Source: Saccopteryx bilineata (lineage: Eukaryota; Chordata; Mammalia; Chiroptera; Emballonuridae). From it: 64,000 bases of DNA. The stretch covers positions 99,436,074 to 99,500,073 of the forward strand of contig NC_089490.1 in assembly GCF_036850765.1 (NCBI RefSeq), written 5' to 3'. The translations under genes were made by a program, and so were the position numbers. A model generated the notes under the pieces. That model did no database searches. It saw only the letters and a program-made list of their open reading frames with translations, and was not told the origin of the DNA. The stretch's first letter is position 1. Every line of letters begins with the position of its first letter. Positions 45,053-56,107 of the stretch are shown in pieces.

Positions 45053-47214
45053 TGTAATTGTAGTTTGACTTTTCAAAGAAGCATAGTTGTTTAGATCTGG
45101 AATGTAGATATAGAGATTATCTAATCCAATCCCTTTTTATTTTTTCAAAAGAAAATATTGAAGAAAAATTCAATTGGGAAGCTACTCTTAATAAAGTATT
45201 TACTTAAACAAGTGAGGTACTAATGAAAAAGAATCTCTTTAAATATAATTCATGTATATGATATATCCACATGTTTGACTTAATAGTATGAGTATCATTA
45301 AATGTTAACTGGCTTTAATGATGAAGAGGATCTATTGGCTTCTGTACTTGGAAAGTCGAAAGGCATTCCAGGGTTCAAGTTTGGTGTGATTCAGCAGTTC
45401 AGCAATGTCTTAGAGGTTCTTCCTTCCTTCCTATTTTTCCTCAATGTCAACTTCATCCTAATGCTTACTTCTTCCATGGTGGCAGAACACCTTGGCAGGT
45501 TTAGACTTCCTATCTATATATTGTACCAAGCATATAAAAATAATAATAAATTCTGGCTTTCTCAGATTAATAAATCACCATTTTTTCCCCAAGATATCCC
45601 TGGAAAAATCCCCTCATGTTTAAATTGGACCAATATGTCTGGACAGAATTACTCCACAGGTTGAATTGCTTAAGACTGGCTTTATTTGACAAGTAGCCAG
45701 GGAGGTGGGTAGCACCATAGGTTTAATACTCAGTAAAACATCAGGGCCTATGCCTGGAGTTGGAGGAAGATCTATGCTCAATCCTCCAGCACTCATCTCT
45801 GCCCTGTATGTACAAGGCAAACAAACACAACTTCTACTACCTATGCATCCTTTACTTCTAGTAACCATAAACAAAATCTATGCTCATTGCAGAAAATTTG
45901 AAAAATTCCTTCCAGAATAATAAAAATAAATAAATTATAATCTCACTTAAGATGATGACTAGTCTAATGTTGACTAATTATGAACGTTTGGTGTATCTTC
46001 TTTTAATCTTTTTAAAAGATGCAATATTAGGACTGTACAATATCTTTGTCTTTCTGTCAGTCTGTTTATTTGTGTATCTGTCTTCAGCTTTATATCCTAT
46101 TTTACTTTTCACTGTAACACTATTGGCAGTCTTTCCCCATAACATTGAGAACCTTGATTTTCTAAGATAGTTGAGGAGTAGATTTACGTGGAAGACAAAA
46201 ACACATGTGCAATGTGTTGCTTTCACCATGTTTTTTAAACCTTTCAGTTTGTCTTTTAGCATTATTGGACTAAAGAGGTCACTGAGACTTTAACCTCATC
46301 TCTAAAGGGTTCCAAAACTTCCCTGAGGTTCTGAGACTTGCTGTGGGATAGAATCAGTAGAGGTATAGAAGATGTCAGTTGCTGAAAGAAGGCTTATTTG
46401 GATTAAGGCAGATCAATACTAAACTAAGAGCCACTGAGAACTGTCTCAGCATGAGGACACTGAGTTTTAGTGCAGCCTCTGCCATGATCCCAAGTGTGAA
46501 TTAAGAAACCATTGCCAACGTTCTGTATCTCCGTTCTCTTATTCCTCAAGTGGAATAAATGTTCTTATTTACTTTGTCAGAATAAAATACTATGAAGTAT
46601 AACTATGAGTGTTATACTTAGACAACTTCTTAATGTATGTCACAATGTCAGTACTGTTATTTCATTGTCATATTTTGTATTATTTTATACTCTTGTAAAG
46701 TGGTTAGGTTGACGGAGCAGATATTATTAACTTCTTATGATGTATGAGAAAACTGAATGTCAAAATAATATGACTTATATTAGAATTACTTTGCTTATTT
46801 AAGGTATCAACACTTGTAAAAGCACTTGGTGATAAGGGCGACAATGACAATGATCACAGTCATGATGGTAATTCCTCACAGTCGAGACAGGCTAAGTAAC
46901 TAAGAATTAAATCACTGTGAATAGATGTATAGCATCTATTTTTAAAAATTGGCTTGATCATTCAATTTTTTTTATCATTCTGTTGAAATTATAATGACTT
47001 TAAAAATAAATTATTGGGTTTTAAGTTTAATTTTCTTATTCAGTTGAGACAACTTAGAGAATATATGGGAAGCAAGAAGAAAAATATCATCCTAATTCTG
47101 CTAGGTATAGAAAACCAATAGTACGTGGCCCTTTGAGTTTTTTTTTTCTATGCTCACATATGTTTATCTTTTGGCAGTATTAAGTTCTTGAAACTAAAGA
47201 AGAAATCTTAGAGA
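45053..47214. other. Unassigned stretch, no gene supported
   Basis: Frames at 45302-45664 (plus) and 45978-46262 (minus) have no recognisable domain. No repeat family recognised on either strand. Confidence 0.45.
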
Positions 47215-47700
47215 GACCTAGAGATGACTCTGTAACATAATAAATAATAATGATTATTAAATGCTAACTCAATGGTATTATCTTAAGTGCTTTAAAGATA
47301 TTAAATATACTACTCACAATTACTGCTAACAACTAATGGAGTGGAGGAAATCAACACATGTAAAGAGTAAGTCATTTGTCCAAGGTCATATATCTTTGGA
47401 TTTAGGCATCTGGTTCCAAAGCCTGTGTTGTTTTTTGTTTTTAATTTTTTTTTTTATTCATTTTAGAGAGGAGAGAGAAAGGGAAAAAGAGAAAGACAGA
47501 GAGGAAGACAGAGAGGAGAGAGAGACAGAGAGAGAAGGTAGGGAGGAGCTGGAAGCATCAACTCCCATATGTGCCTTGACCAGGCAAGCCCAGGGTTTCG
47601 AACCGGCGACCTCAGCATTTCTAGGTTGACGCTTTATCCACTGCACCACCACAGGTCAGGCCAAAGCCTGTGTTTTTAATCTCTGCTCTGTGCTGCTGCC
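47215..47700 (-). mobile_element. MIR-family SINE split by a younger SINE
   Basis: 'attaaatgctaactcaatggtattatcttaagtgctttaaagatatt', then 'taagtcatttgtccaaggtcatat' and 'tctggttccaaagcctgtg', is the reverse complement of MIR. It resumes after the insertion with 'tctgctctgtgctgctgccc'. Confidence 0.65.
47430..47660 (-). mobile_element. Short SINE of the second type, antisense
   Basis: T-rich tail, GA-rich patch, 'ggaagcatcaactcccatat', 'gggtttcgaaccggcgacct' and an end 'ccaccacaggtcagg'. The perfect 14-bp TSD ccaaagcctgtgtt lies at 47416-47429 and 47661-47674. It inserted into a MIR. Confidence 0.96.
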
Positions 47701-47997
47701 CAAGAGTGTACCAGAACTTTCGCGGGGTGCCCTGGAATCTAATGATTTAAGACACTGGCCTACATCTTGGAGGCATTCTTTGGACCATCTTTTGGCTTGT
47801 TTTACTTCCTGTGGGGTGTTAAATAAGATTGTAGTCTCCAAGTGGAGCAGCTGGGAAACCAGTTGTAGTGAGACCAGAAATCCCAGAAACCTGGCTACTC
47901 ATTCATTGCAAGGAGCTTGTGGAGTTCCATGTTCAACTGGTCTACTTGTCTTTCCCCAGGGAACAGTAAAGATGACAGAAGACAGAAATGAGTGTGG

Positions 47998-48024
47998 TAT
48001 GTGTGTGTGTGTGTGTGTGTGTGT
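47998..48024. repeat. (GT)n microsatellite
   Basis: GT repeat abutting the mariner MITE that follows. Confidence 0.95.
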
Positions 48025-48025
48025 A

Positions 48026-48148
48026 CAAGGGTAGGCAAAAGTAGGTTTATTGTTTGTATGAAAAATAATACATTATTAATAAATAATAATACAAAATACT
48101 CTTTGTTTCATGTATTCACAACTATAAACCTATTTTTGCCCACCAATG
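48026..48148. mobile_element. Mariner-type MITE
   Basis: The 123-bp element has inverted ends CAAGGGTAGGCAAAAGTAGG and (reverse) CATTGGTGGGCAAAAATAGG, 16 of 20 identical. A TA precedes it and CA (mutated TA) follows, consistent with the TA target of Tc1/mariner transposases. The middle is AT-rich and nearly self-complementary. It is non-coding. Confidence 0.8.
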
Positions 48149-48149
48149 C

Positions 48150-48815
48150 ATATATATGTATGCATATAATATTATATTTTTTATATGACCTTTTTCTTGT
48201 CGAGTCCCTTATCAGGGTCTTGCACAAACATTGCTTTTAATTGCTTTTTTCTTCCTGAATAGGTACAGGGACAAATAATATTTTTATTATAAATTACTGA
48301 TAAAAATTGATTTAAAATTTTTCTTATTTGCATTTCTCAAATACTAAATAATAAACACATTAACTTTTTGTAAACAAAAATGAAATCTATTACTCTTCCT
48401 TGGCAGGGGCTATCTAGATGCAAAGTCAAACTGTCTTGTTTATGTCCAGGCTCTGCCAAACACCATCTTACATTCATTAATAAGTTTCTCAGCATAACGG
48501 TGCTATGAGCTCCACATTGATAAAAATGGGGATAAGAACTGTCTATACTTTAAATTGTGATTGTGAGGGTTTTCTGAATGACACTTTAATAATTGTGCTG
48601 TCACATAGTAAACACTTAATGTTAGAAAATGTCTTGCAAAAATATGTACAGTCATAAATGAGCAAAGATTTTTCCAGGAACATTGATTGTAATAAAGAAA
48701 AATTGGAAACTACCTAAATTTCCATACATAGGGGCATAACTAAGTAAAATTAATGCATTACACTATGGATTATTGCATGACCATTGAAATTAATTCAATA
48801 TATCAAAACACTTCC
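48150..48815. other. Unassigned stretch
   Basis: AT-rich, nothing recognised. Confidence 0.45.
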
Positions 48816-48925
48816 ATTAGAATGTAAGGTCAATTAAGACAAAGATGTCCCTAATTATTTTATCCTTTGAGAACAAGTCTAGCAGATAGACAGATCTCTG
48901 TGACTATTAATAAAAAAAAATAAAC
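48816..48925 (+). mobile_element. Possible L2 3' fragment
   Basis: 'gaatgtaaggtcaattaagacaaagatgtccc' resembles the L2 'gaatgtaagctccatgagggcaggga' block, followed by an A-rich patch. Confidence 0.4.
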
Positions 48926-49029
48926 CTTTGTGGATTAATTTGAACAAATATCTCTTATATGTTACGTGAAAAAAAGGAAGTTATGGAACTTTCCTCCCCA
49001 TTCTCCACCTGCCTTTTTGTATCAGTCAG

Positions 49030-49630
49030 GTTGTAGTTTCTCAGAGAATGTTTTCTGATCCTTCTACCAAATGCTTGCCCCTTCTGTATTCTCTATTCCA
49101 ACCCTGGATTTCTTTCTTTCTTTCTCTGATTAGAATTTATAATTTTTTGTTTATATTTTTGTCTTTTCTCAGTTTCCTTTTCCTTAAAAATAAGGTACCT
49201 CCCCTGACCAGGTGGTGGTGCAGTGGATAAAGAGTCAGACTGGGATGCAGAGGTCCCAGGTTTGAAACCCCAAGGTCGCCGCCTTGAGTGTGGGCTCATC
49301 TGGCTTTAGCATGGCATCATAGACATGACCCCATGGTCACTGGCTTGAGCCCAAAGGTAGCTGGCTTGAGCAATGGGTCACTCTCTCTGTGGGAGGCCCC
49401 CGGTCAAGGCACATATGAGAAAGCAGTCAATGAACAACTAAGGTGCCACAATGAAGAACTGATGCTTCTCATCTCTCTTTCTTCCTATTTGTCTGTCCCT
49501 CTCTCTCTCTTTGTCAAAAATAAATAAATAAATAAGATACCTAAAGCAGGAATCATGTCTCTTCTGTTCACCATCATAACCCCAGCAGCCAAATACTTTG
49601 TTGGTACTAAATAAATATTTGCTGAATGAA
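49030..49630 (+). mobile_element. L2 3' end split by a SINE
   Basis: The left part (49046-49200) reads as the L2 region near 'ttctgatccttctaccaaatgc'. The right part (49543-49630) reads 'caggaatcatgtctcttctgttcaccatcataaccccagcagcc...ctaaataaatatttgctgaatgaagg', a clear L2 3' terminus. Confidence 0.7.
49201..49530 (+). mobile_element. Long SINE of the third type
   Basis: Head CCTGACCAGGTGGTGGTGCAGTGG, B-box-like 'aggtttgaaacccc', then tandem-like modules 'tggtcactggcttgagc' and 'ggtagctggcttgagc', 'ggtcaaggcacatatgag', 'gcttctcatctctc' and an A-rich tail. TSD aataaggtacct (49189-49200) versus aataagatacct (49531-49542), one mismatch. It inserted into an L2. Confidence 0.94.
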
Positions 49631-50709
49631 GGAATATAAAATTGATATTAAAGCATTCACAATGAATGGTTTTCACTGCTCTCCTCTAAATAAGGGAATA
49701 ACTACAAGAACTGGGTAAAAACAAAGTTTTATTTTTACTCTATCTTCTGAATAGTTGATTTTTTAAAATAGAAAGTCTGAATTATGTTTATCACTAAGCT
49801 ACAGAACTGTGGCAAAACATTCACATTTGACTAGGAAGGAATTACTCTTTACTAACTTATCTTTGCTATGACCATCTCCCTCAGTGAAGCTACAATGGGG
49901 GACAGCAAGAGTGGCAAGTTTTTACACTATCACCCTCCACTTCCATGGGAAGGACCTTTCAGGTTTGTAAAAGAAAGTGAAACTCTTGCTAGGGGACTCA
50001 CTCTTTACGTAGGATTTGTTTCCTTTAAGCATGTTACTTGATTATATGTATTATGCTAATGATTTATTTAAAATGCATTTCTAAGAGCCTCTCAAGATGT
50101 GTTGAAGTATTGGCCACAGGTGGTTGGAAGATTATTTACCTATTAATGGTGATGAGCAAAGACATAATATATGGGGAGACAAAAAGGCTTAGGAAATTAG
50201 TACATAGCAACGTAGGCTTAAAGAGAGTTATTTCCCATCTTTGTCAGCTGAACAGGTGCTGAAATTGGGGATTGAACAAAAACTTAATTGGCATTCCAAA
50301 AATGAAGACAAGAGGCTACCCCAGAATGCAGCAACCAAAGAGCCCACCTGGAGTTATTTTAATGACTCAGATTTGAAGCTAATTTTATATGTACTATTAA
50401 AACCATCTTTTCCACATAAACATCTGCTGTGTCTTCCCTGAGGGAAGCCTGAAATTGTCACTGGGTGATGACGACTTGATTAGCAAAATGCTTACCTCAA
50501 ACACAGTGACGAGGACGAGATTCAGCCACAGAAATCTGGATGCCCAGTAGGTTCATGGGTGATGGAAGAGAATAAATTCACTGTACAAACACCCTCCCAC
50601 CTCACTCTCCCACACACACAACCCCAGGTCTCCAGACACACACACAACATTGTATCATGTGGTCACATAAACAAACACTACGCTCCCTTTAATTTCTCAA
50701 TCTTAGCAC
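49631..50709. other. Unassigned stretch
   Basis: No gene or repeat recognised. Short frames at 50038-50441 have no domain. Confidence 0.45.
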
Positions 50710-50712
50710 TGT

Positions 50713-50887
50713 TAATTCTTAGCACCAAAAATTCCTTGTTGTGGGAGGTTGTCTGGTGCATATGCAGGATGTTCCATGCATCCTCAGCCTCTGTCCACTA
50801 GCTCCCAATGCCACTACTGCCACCCCCAATTGTGACAACCAAAAATGTCTTCTGGAAGGTGAAATCATGCTCTGGTGGAGAATCATT
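50713..50887 (-). mobile_element. MER5A-like hAT-Charlie MITE, antisense
   Basis: 'cttgttgtgggaggttgtctggtgc', 'catcctcagcctctgtccactagctccc', 'cccccaattgtgacaaccaaaaatgtctt' and 'gagaatcattgc' follow the reverse complement of MER5A to its end. Confidence 0.75.
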
Positions 50888-50895
50888 GCTCTAAA

Positions 50896-51163
50896 CAGAG
50901 GTGGATTAAGGTCAGTGAGGCCCTGGGTGCAGAAGAAAATACTGGGCCCCCTAAAAAGAGACAGAGACAGGGAAAATAAAAATACATGTTAATCATATTT
51001 TTAAATAAATAAAAATATTATGTACTATTAATGTTAAAATTGTACATATGAAACCAAACTTGGTGTCATTAGAAAAAAATGTAAAGTTGAGGTTTTGTAG
51101 GGCCCTTCAGAAGTTGGGGCCCAGGGCGCATACCCAGTGCACCCACTGTTAAATCTGCCTCAG
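50896..51163. mobile_element. Non-autonomous hAT MITE, 268 bp
   Basis: The ends CAGAGGTGGATTAAGG and (reverse) CTGAGGCAGATTTAAC are inverted. A perfect 8-bp TSD gctctaaa flanks it at 50888-50895 and 51164-51171. The sub-terminal parts 'ggccctgggtgcag' and 'ggggcccagggcgcat' are also roughly inverted. It has no coding content and is unrelated to the family at 94 and 2139. Confidence 0.85.
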
Positions 51164-51181
51164 GCTCTAAAACACATTTTC

Positions 51182-52005
51182 TTTTTTTTAAAATTTTTAC
51201 TAATTTAAATTTATTGTGTCTACATGGATTTTAGTGTCCCACTTAATATAACATCCTCACCCCCACCCCCATATACCTATTTATATCTCCTTTGTCCCCT
51301 TCCTAACTCCCTCCCCCATTCCCTCTGGGATTTACTGTCCTGTTAGCTGTATCTCTGTGTTACGTATATATAATTTCACAAATCCCCTCATCTTCTCTGA
51401 TCCCATCTCCTCATCCCCCTTCCCTCTGACAGCTATACCTCTGGTTCCTGTGACCCTGCCTCTGCCTCTATTCTATTCCTCAGTTCACTTTGTTTATTAG
51501 ATTCCACATATAAGTGAGATCATATGACATTTGTCTTTATCTGACAGGCTTATTTCACTTAGCATAATAATCTTCAGGTCCATCAATGCCGTTGCGAAAG
51601 GTAAGATTTCCTTCTTTTTCACGGCCATGTATACACATATACCATTGTGTATATGTACCACTGCTTTTTAATCCACTAGTCCATTGACAGGCACTTGGGC
51701 TGTTTCCAAATCTTGGCTATTGTAAACAATGCTGCTATAAACATGGGGGTGCATATCTTCTTTTGAATCAGTGAGTTGGTATTCTTAGAATATATTCCTA
51801 AAAATGGGATGCTGGGTCAAAAGGCAGTTCCATTTTTAATTTTTGAGGAATCTCCATACTGTTTTCCACAGTGGCTGCACCAGTCTGCATTCCCACCAGC
51901 AGTGCAGGAGGGTTCCCTTTTCTCCACATCCTCGCCAGCACTTATTGTGTGTTTTTTTGTTAATGAGGGCCATTCTGACAGGTGTGAGGTGGTATCTCAT
52001 TGTGT
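51182..52005 (-). mobile_element. 5'-truncated L1, 3' end
   Basis: A T-rich tail is followed by the reverse complement of an L1 3'UTR and ORF2 end: 'aatgctgctataaacatgggggtgc', 'ccacagtggctgcaccag' and 'attcccaccagcagtgcagg'. It stops abruptly at 'ggtgtgaggtggtatctcattg'. Flanks aaacacattttc (about 51169-51181) and aaaccacattttc (52006-52018) look like a TSD. The 3'UTR differs from that of the L1s at 29143 and 56809, so it is an older subfamily. Confidence 0.85.
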
Positions 52006-52018
52006 AAACCACATTTTC

Positions 52019-52660
52019 CTAATAATGCAAGCAGTTATTATTACACTTTCATTTGACTAGCACTCCATCATGTGCAAAGCCCTAAGAATATGTTTCAGGA
52101 AATCAATTTTATCGCCACCAGGGAAAACAGTATGAAAACATGGATGGTCGTGTCATACAGTGATCTTCCACAAGCTGTTATCAGAAGAAATTGTTGGCCC
52201 ACAGGAAGCTGATGAATGGAACTTTCCTCTTGGTTTGAGTTCCTTTGAGGTCACCTGCAGTTTGGAACCCTGGGGCAAGTTTTTTGTTCACTTTCTTTTC
52301 CCTTTAGAAAATGTCAAAAGAAATACTTCCTGCAAAGAAGAAGTCATAACCTGTTATTAACTATAGTGTATTAGTTTGTCTCTTAGGTCTCTACTGTTCA
52401 GGGGCTTAGGGAAAAGTGTGAAGGAAATAGTCAATGAAATCTCACCCTTTTCCCTATTAGTCAAGTCTTGAGTTACAATCCATAAGAGAAAGTAGCCTGA
52501 AAGGTGGTTTCAATTCATTCAGCAGTTGGGAGCATGAAATAAACAACCTTTAGGTCTTTCACATTGTGTGACTTTTTAATGATTCTATCAGATTTGTTCA
52601 GAGAAGTTTTGCCCCTTTAGATACTGATTTCTTTCTCAAATGTGATGTCGTCCAACAATA
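52019..52660. other. Unassigned stretch
   Basis: Nothing recognised. Confidence 0.45.
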
Positions 52661-52663
52661 TAA

Positions 52664-52665
<2 letters not shown>

Positions 52666-52714
<49 letters not shown>

Positions 52715-52716
52715 GT
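52666..52716. repeat. (CT)n microsatellite
   Basis: About 50 bp of CT repeats with two TTT interruptions. Confidence 0.95.
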
Positions 52717-52864
52717 CTTTTCTCTTTCATTATTTGTTTTTCCTCAATGGTATCTGAGACCTCAGCATCAAGATGTTATAGGAAGTTTTCATGCAGTGTG
52801 TAGACTCTGTTATACTGAGTGGGACACTTGAAACCATGTCAACACAATATATTTTTTAAAAATG

Positions 52865-52965
52865 TTATAAAAAGAATGAGGTCTTTGGAGCCAGATAATC
52901 CTGATTCAAATCTTGGTTTCAATAATTCTATCATTGTGGCATTGGGCAAGATTTCTAGTTTCTTA
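52865..52965 (+). mobile_element. MIR-family SINE remnant
   Basis: 'gaggtctttggagccagataatcctgattcaaatcttgg...cattgggcaagatttctag' keeps the MIR 5' half in order. Confidence 0.55.
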
Positions 52966-53019
52966 GTATTTCAAAATTCTATACCTTATGGGTCAGGAAA
53001 ATAATGGCTATATTATCTG

Positions 53020-53500
53020 CCAAGACTCCTCAGTTATGAGTGACATATAACCTCACTCAAATTAACATAAGGAAAAAAATTGTTAGTAATATGAACTAAA
53101 AAGTCCATGAGTAAATTTGTCTGCTTCAGGCATGGTTTGATCTAGGTCTCAAACATTTTCATAAGGACTCATTTTTCACTGTGTTTTACTATATTGTCAG
53201 CTCCACACAGTAACTCCTGTTTACTTCTTCAACACCTGGACAGTATAAGAGTCTGTTTCCTCAATAGATCAACCAAAAGTTCTGGTTTGTCATTGATTCA
53301 CCACAGTTGGTTAAGAGTCCAGATCTGAACCAGTGACTATAGTGAAGGTGTTGGAATGTACTAATTGGTTGAACCTGTGTCATATACTACATCTTTCAAC
53401 CTGAAGCACATGGTGAAAGAGCTGAGAAGAGTGATTCCTCAAAGATAAAATAAAAAATATATTATAAGAAGGGGACTGGCTGCTGACTGAGAAATAAGAT
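53020..53500. mobile_element. Unidentified ancient interspersed repeat
   Basis: 'cctcactcaaattaacataaggaaaaaaattg', 'ctgcttcaggcatggtttgatctaggtctcaaac', 'aataaggactcattttt'-like text and 'aagaaggggactggctgctgactgag' recall a common mammalian repeat. I could not name it. No coding content. Confidence 0.35.
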
Positions 53501-53748
53501 AAAACAAAACATTAATTAAAACAAAATAACCCAAACTCATATAAATTATATGTCTACTACAGCTACCTTGAAATACTGAAATATATATTAAATTATATAA
53601 TATACAAATACTTTCGGAGTAGTTTTATCCTACTTCAGAATTTGGAAAACCAAGATATATGTCACTCTTTGTATGCTGTGTGAGTATGTATGTGTCTGTG
53701 TAATCACATTAAACAATCTATATAATGTTTGTTTGGTCATTTAAATTA

Positions 53749-53768
53749 CACTGGGGAACAAATTTTTT
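53749..53768 (+). repeat. Left terminal inverted repeat of the Chapaev-like element
   Basis: CACTGGGGAACA followed by an A/T run. It pairs with the reverse complement of 56044-56063, with one substitution and a one-base length difference. Confidence 0.88.
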
Positions 53769-54076
53769 TTTCCACTTTCTGTTGCATGAGGTTTTAGGAC
53801 AGTTTCTATAGATTTCTGCATTGCTAATTCTAAATCTGAAATCCGTTTTTTGGTGTATGCTCTAGTTTGTATACAATTTTAATTTCTTTTTGTTACAGTT
53901 AATGGCATGCATTGGTTTTTAAATTGGAGTTAAAGGGCAATGACTCTTGGATTGAACATAACCACAAAACAATTAATGTTTTACAAACATCACTTTTACA
54001 TAATTGTAATTGTTTTTAAATATAAAAAATTATTATCTGATTAAAACACCCTCTTATTTTGTTTTAAGATCAAATC

Positions 54077-55722
54077 ATGGCTTCTTCCAGTAGGCATAAA
54101 TGTAAGAATAGTCCTGACACCTTCTGTTATATATGTGGCTTTTACACACTTCAACGTCAAAGGCACAATATTTCATCAATTGTGACATGTGCATATATTG
54201 CCTATTTTCAAGTTCCCCTTGGTGATCAAGACAAGAATTGGGCTCCTCATATTGTGTCATAATTGTGAGGAAATGCTTCATGACTGGACAAAAAGAAAAG
54301 CAAAGGAATGCCTTTTGGTATTCCCATGGTTTGGCGTGAACCTAAGGACCACAGCAGTGACTGTTATTTCTGTCTGATCCATACAAAGGGCATCAGCAAG
54401 GAACAACAGCATATGATCTCATATCTTAATATTCCTTCAGCAATACAACCTATCCCACACTCTGAGACACTCCCAGTTCCAGTTTTCAATGGTTTTATTT
54501 CTTCTAAGAACGAAGAAAGTGAATATGGTAATCAAGTGTATTTTGATAAGATGCATGAGGAAATGGCTGTAGAATCTGAAGGGTCTTCTTCTGATGCCAA
54601 GTAGTCATTAACCCCTCAGCAGTTTAGCCAACCCAAATTGAATGACTTAGTAAGAGATTTGGGCCTATCAAAGAAAGAAGCTGAGTTATTAGCCTCTAGG
54701 CTTCAAGAAAAGAATGTACTTCACCAGTCAGCTAAAGTATCCCATTTCAGGAAGCGTGAACAAATTTTTATGGACTTTCTTTTATGAATACAAACACTTT
54801 GTTTACTGTCATGATATTAGTAGTCTTCTCAGCCAGTTAGGTGTTACCACTTACAGTCAAACAGAATGGCAGCTATTCTTGACAGCTCTAAACAGGGTCT
54901 GAAATGTGTTCTTCTACACAACAGTAATGTTTATGCAGTGGTTCCAATTGGTTATTCAACTCATCTGAGAGAAAATTATAATGATATAAAAATTGTCCTC
55001 AACTTTCTGAAGTATGAGGAGCATAACTGGATCATTTGTGTGGATCTCAAAATGGTAAATTTTCTACTAGGACAACAGAGAGGTTTCACGAAGTATCCTT
55101 GCTTTCTGTATTTATGGGACAGCTGAGCTCGGGAGAAACACTGGACACAGAAGGAGTGGCTGAAACATGAAGCTCTGGAAGTAGGGATGCAAAATATTGT
55201 GAATGAACCTGTAGTTAATCGAGACAGGATCATTTTCCCCCCACTTCACATCAAACTTGGCTTAATGAAGCAGTTTGTTCAGGCTTTGAATAGAGAAAGT
55301 GAATGCTTTCAACTTATTATTTCTGCTTTTCCTGCCTTGTCTTTCAAGAAGATAAAAGCAGATGTATTCAATGGATCTCAAATTTGAACCCTCATACATG
55401 ATGAAGAATTTGCCAGGAAGATGAATAAGGAGGAGAAAGCAGCAAGGCAGTCTTTTATGGCAGTTACAAAGAACTTCCTTGGCAACAAAAAAGCAGAAAA
55501 CTATGAACTTCTGGTTCAAATGGTGCTGTTGGCTTTCCATGACATTGATGTAACATGAGCATTAAGATTCATTTCCTGAATAGTCACCTTGATAAGTTTT
55601 CCAAAAATCTTGGAGCTGTTAGTGATGAGCAGGCTACTGCTGGAGCATCAAACGAGATTGTCCTCAACAAGTACACAAACACAAGAGCTACAAACGCAAA
55701 TTTTTGCCTGAATAGAATTTAA
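54077..55722 (+). pseudogene. Transposase of the Chapaev-like element, about 540 codons, broken
   Basis: Starting at 54077 (MASSSRHKCKNSPDTFCYIC) it shows three cysteine-pair modules: FCYIC, then CHNC, then DCYFC after the conserved GIPMVWREPKDH. These suggest N-terminal zinc-binding domains. A linker rich in Ser and Glu follows, then LNDLVRDLGLSKKEAELLAS. Next comes a catalytic-core-like region: LDSSKQGLKCVLLHN (Asp at 54881-54883), CVDLKMVNFLLG (Asp at 55043-55045), and near the end NLGAVSDEQ (Glu at 55627-55629), a possible DDE triad. Lesions are frameshifts near 54250, 54315, 54780, 54885 and 55555, and stops TAG at 54602-54604, TGA at 55124-55126 and TGA at 55385-55387. Both TGAs sit where CGA would keep the frame sensible. 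Similar uncharacterised proteins are common in arthropods, cnidarians and fish. Domain naming is inference. Confidence 0.75.
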
Positions 55723-56043
55723 ATAAGTTTTGCACAAATTTTATGATTAAAATAAGTGTTTTAATATGTTCTATGTTGAAATTGTAGACAAATTCTGATG
55801 CAATCATATCTTTTACTGTGTTATTGTATTTACTGCATTATATAAATTATTATATTTTCACAAAGATGATGCCCAAGAAGACATTCTACTTCATTATGTT
55901 AAACTAAATGTTGAAAAATTTATAAGATGAAAACCTAAAATCTTGAATTGCAAAAAAACTGCAGCTTACAGAGAAAAACTAATGTCATATTTGAGATCAG
56001 CACACTCAAATTAGGTAAGAACAGGTATTTTTGTGGATGCAAC

Positions 56044-56063
56044 AAAAATTTTGTTCCCCAATG
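56044..56063 (-). repeat. Right terminal inverted repeat of the Chapaev-like element
   Basis: Reads AAAAATTTTGTTCCCCAATG on the plus strand and is followed by the TTA duplication. Confidence 0.88.
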
Positions 56064-56107
56064 TTATATATTTTTTATTTTTGAGATATTCTCATATGTC
56101 ATATTTA

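Larger units (their letters stand above)
53749..56063 (+). mobile_element. Chapaev-like (CMC group) DNA transposon, 2.3 kb, non-functional
   Basis: The ends read CACTGGGGAACAAATTTTT and (reverse) CATTGGGGAACAAAATTTTT, an inverted repeat of about 20 bp. They are flanked by TTA at 53746-53748 and 56064-56066, a 3-bp TSD. CACTG-type termini and a short TSD fit the CACTA-Mirage-Chapaev group, and a 3-bp duplication fits its Chapaev3 branch. Between the ends lies one broken, intronless coding region (54077-55722) on the plus strand, with about 330 bp on each side. The coding order is continuous from the N-terminal cysteine-rich segment to the C-terminus, so this is a once-autonomous copy and not a MITE. 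The superfamily label is an inference from ends, TSD and protein character; Kolobok or another DDE group remains possible. Confidence 0.75.
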
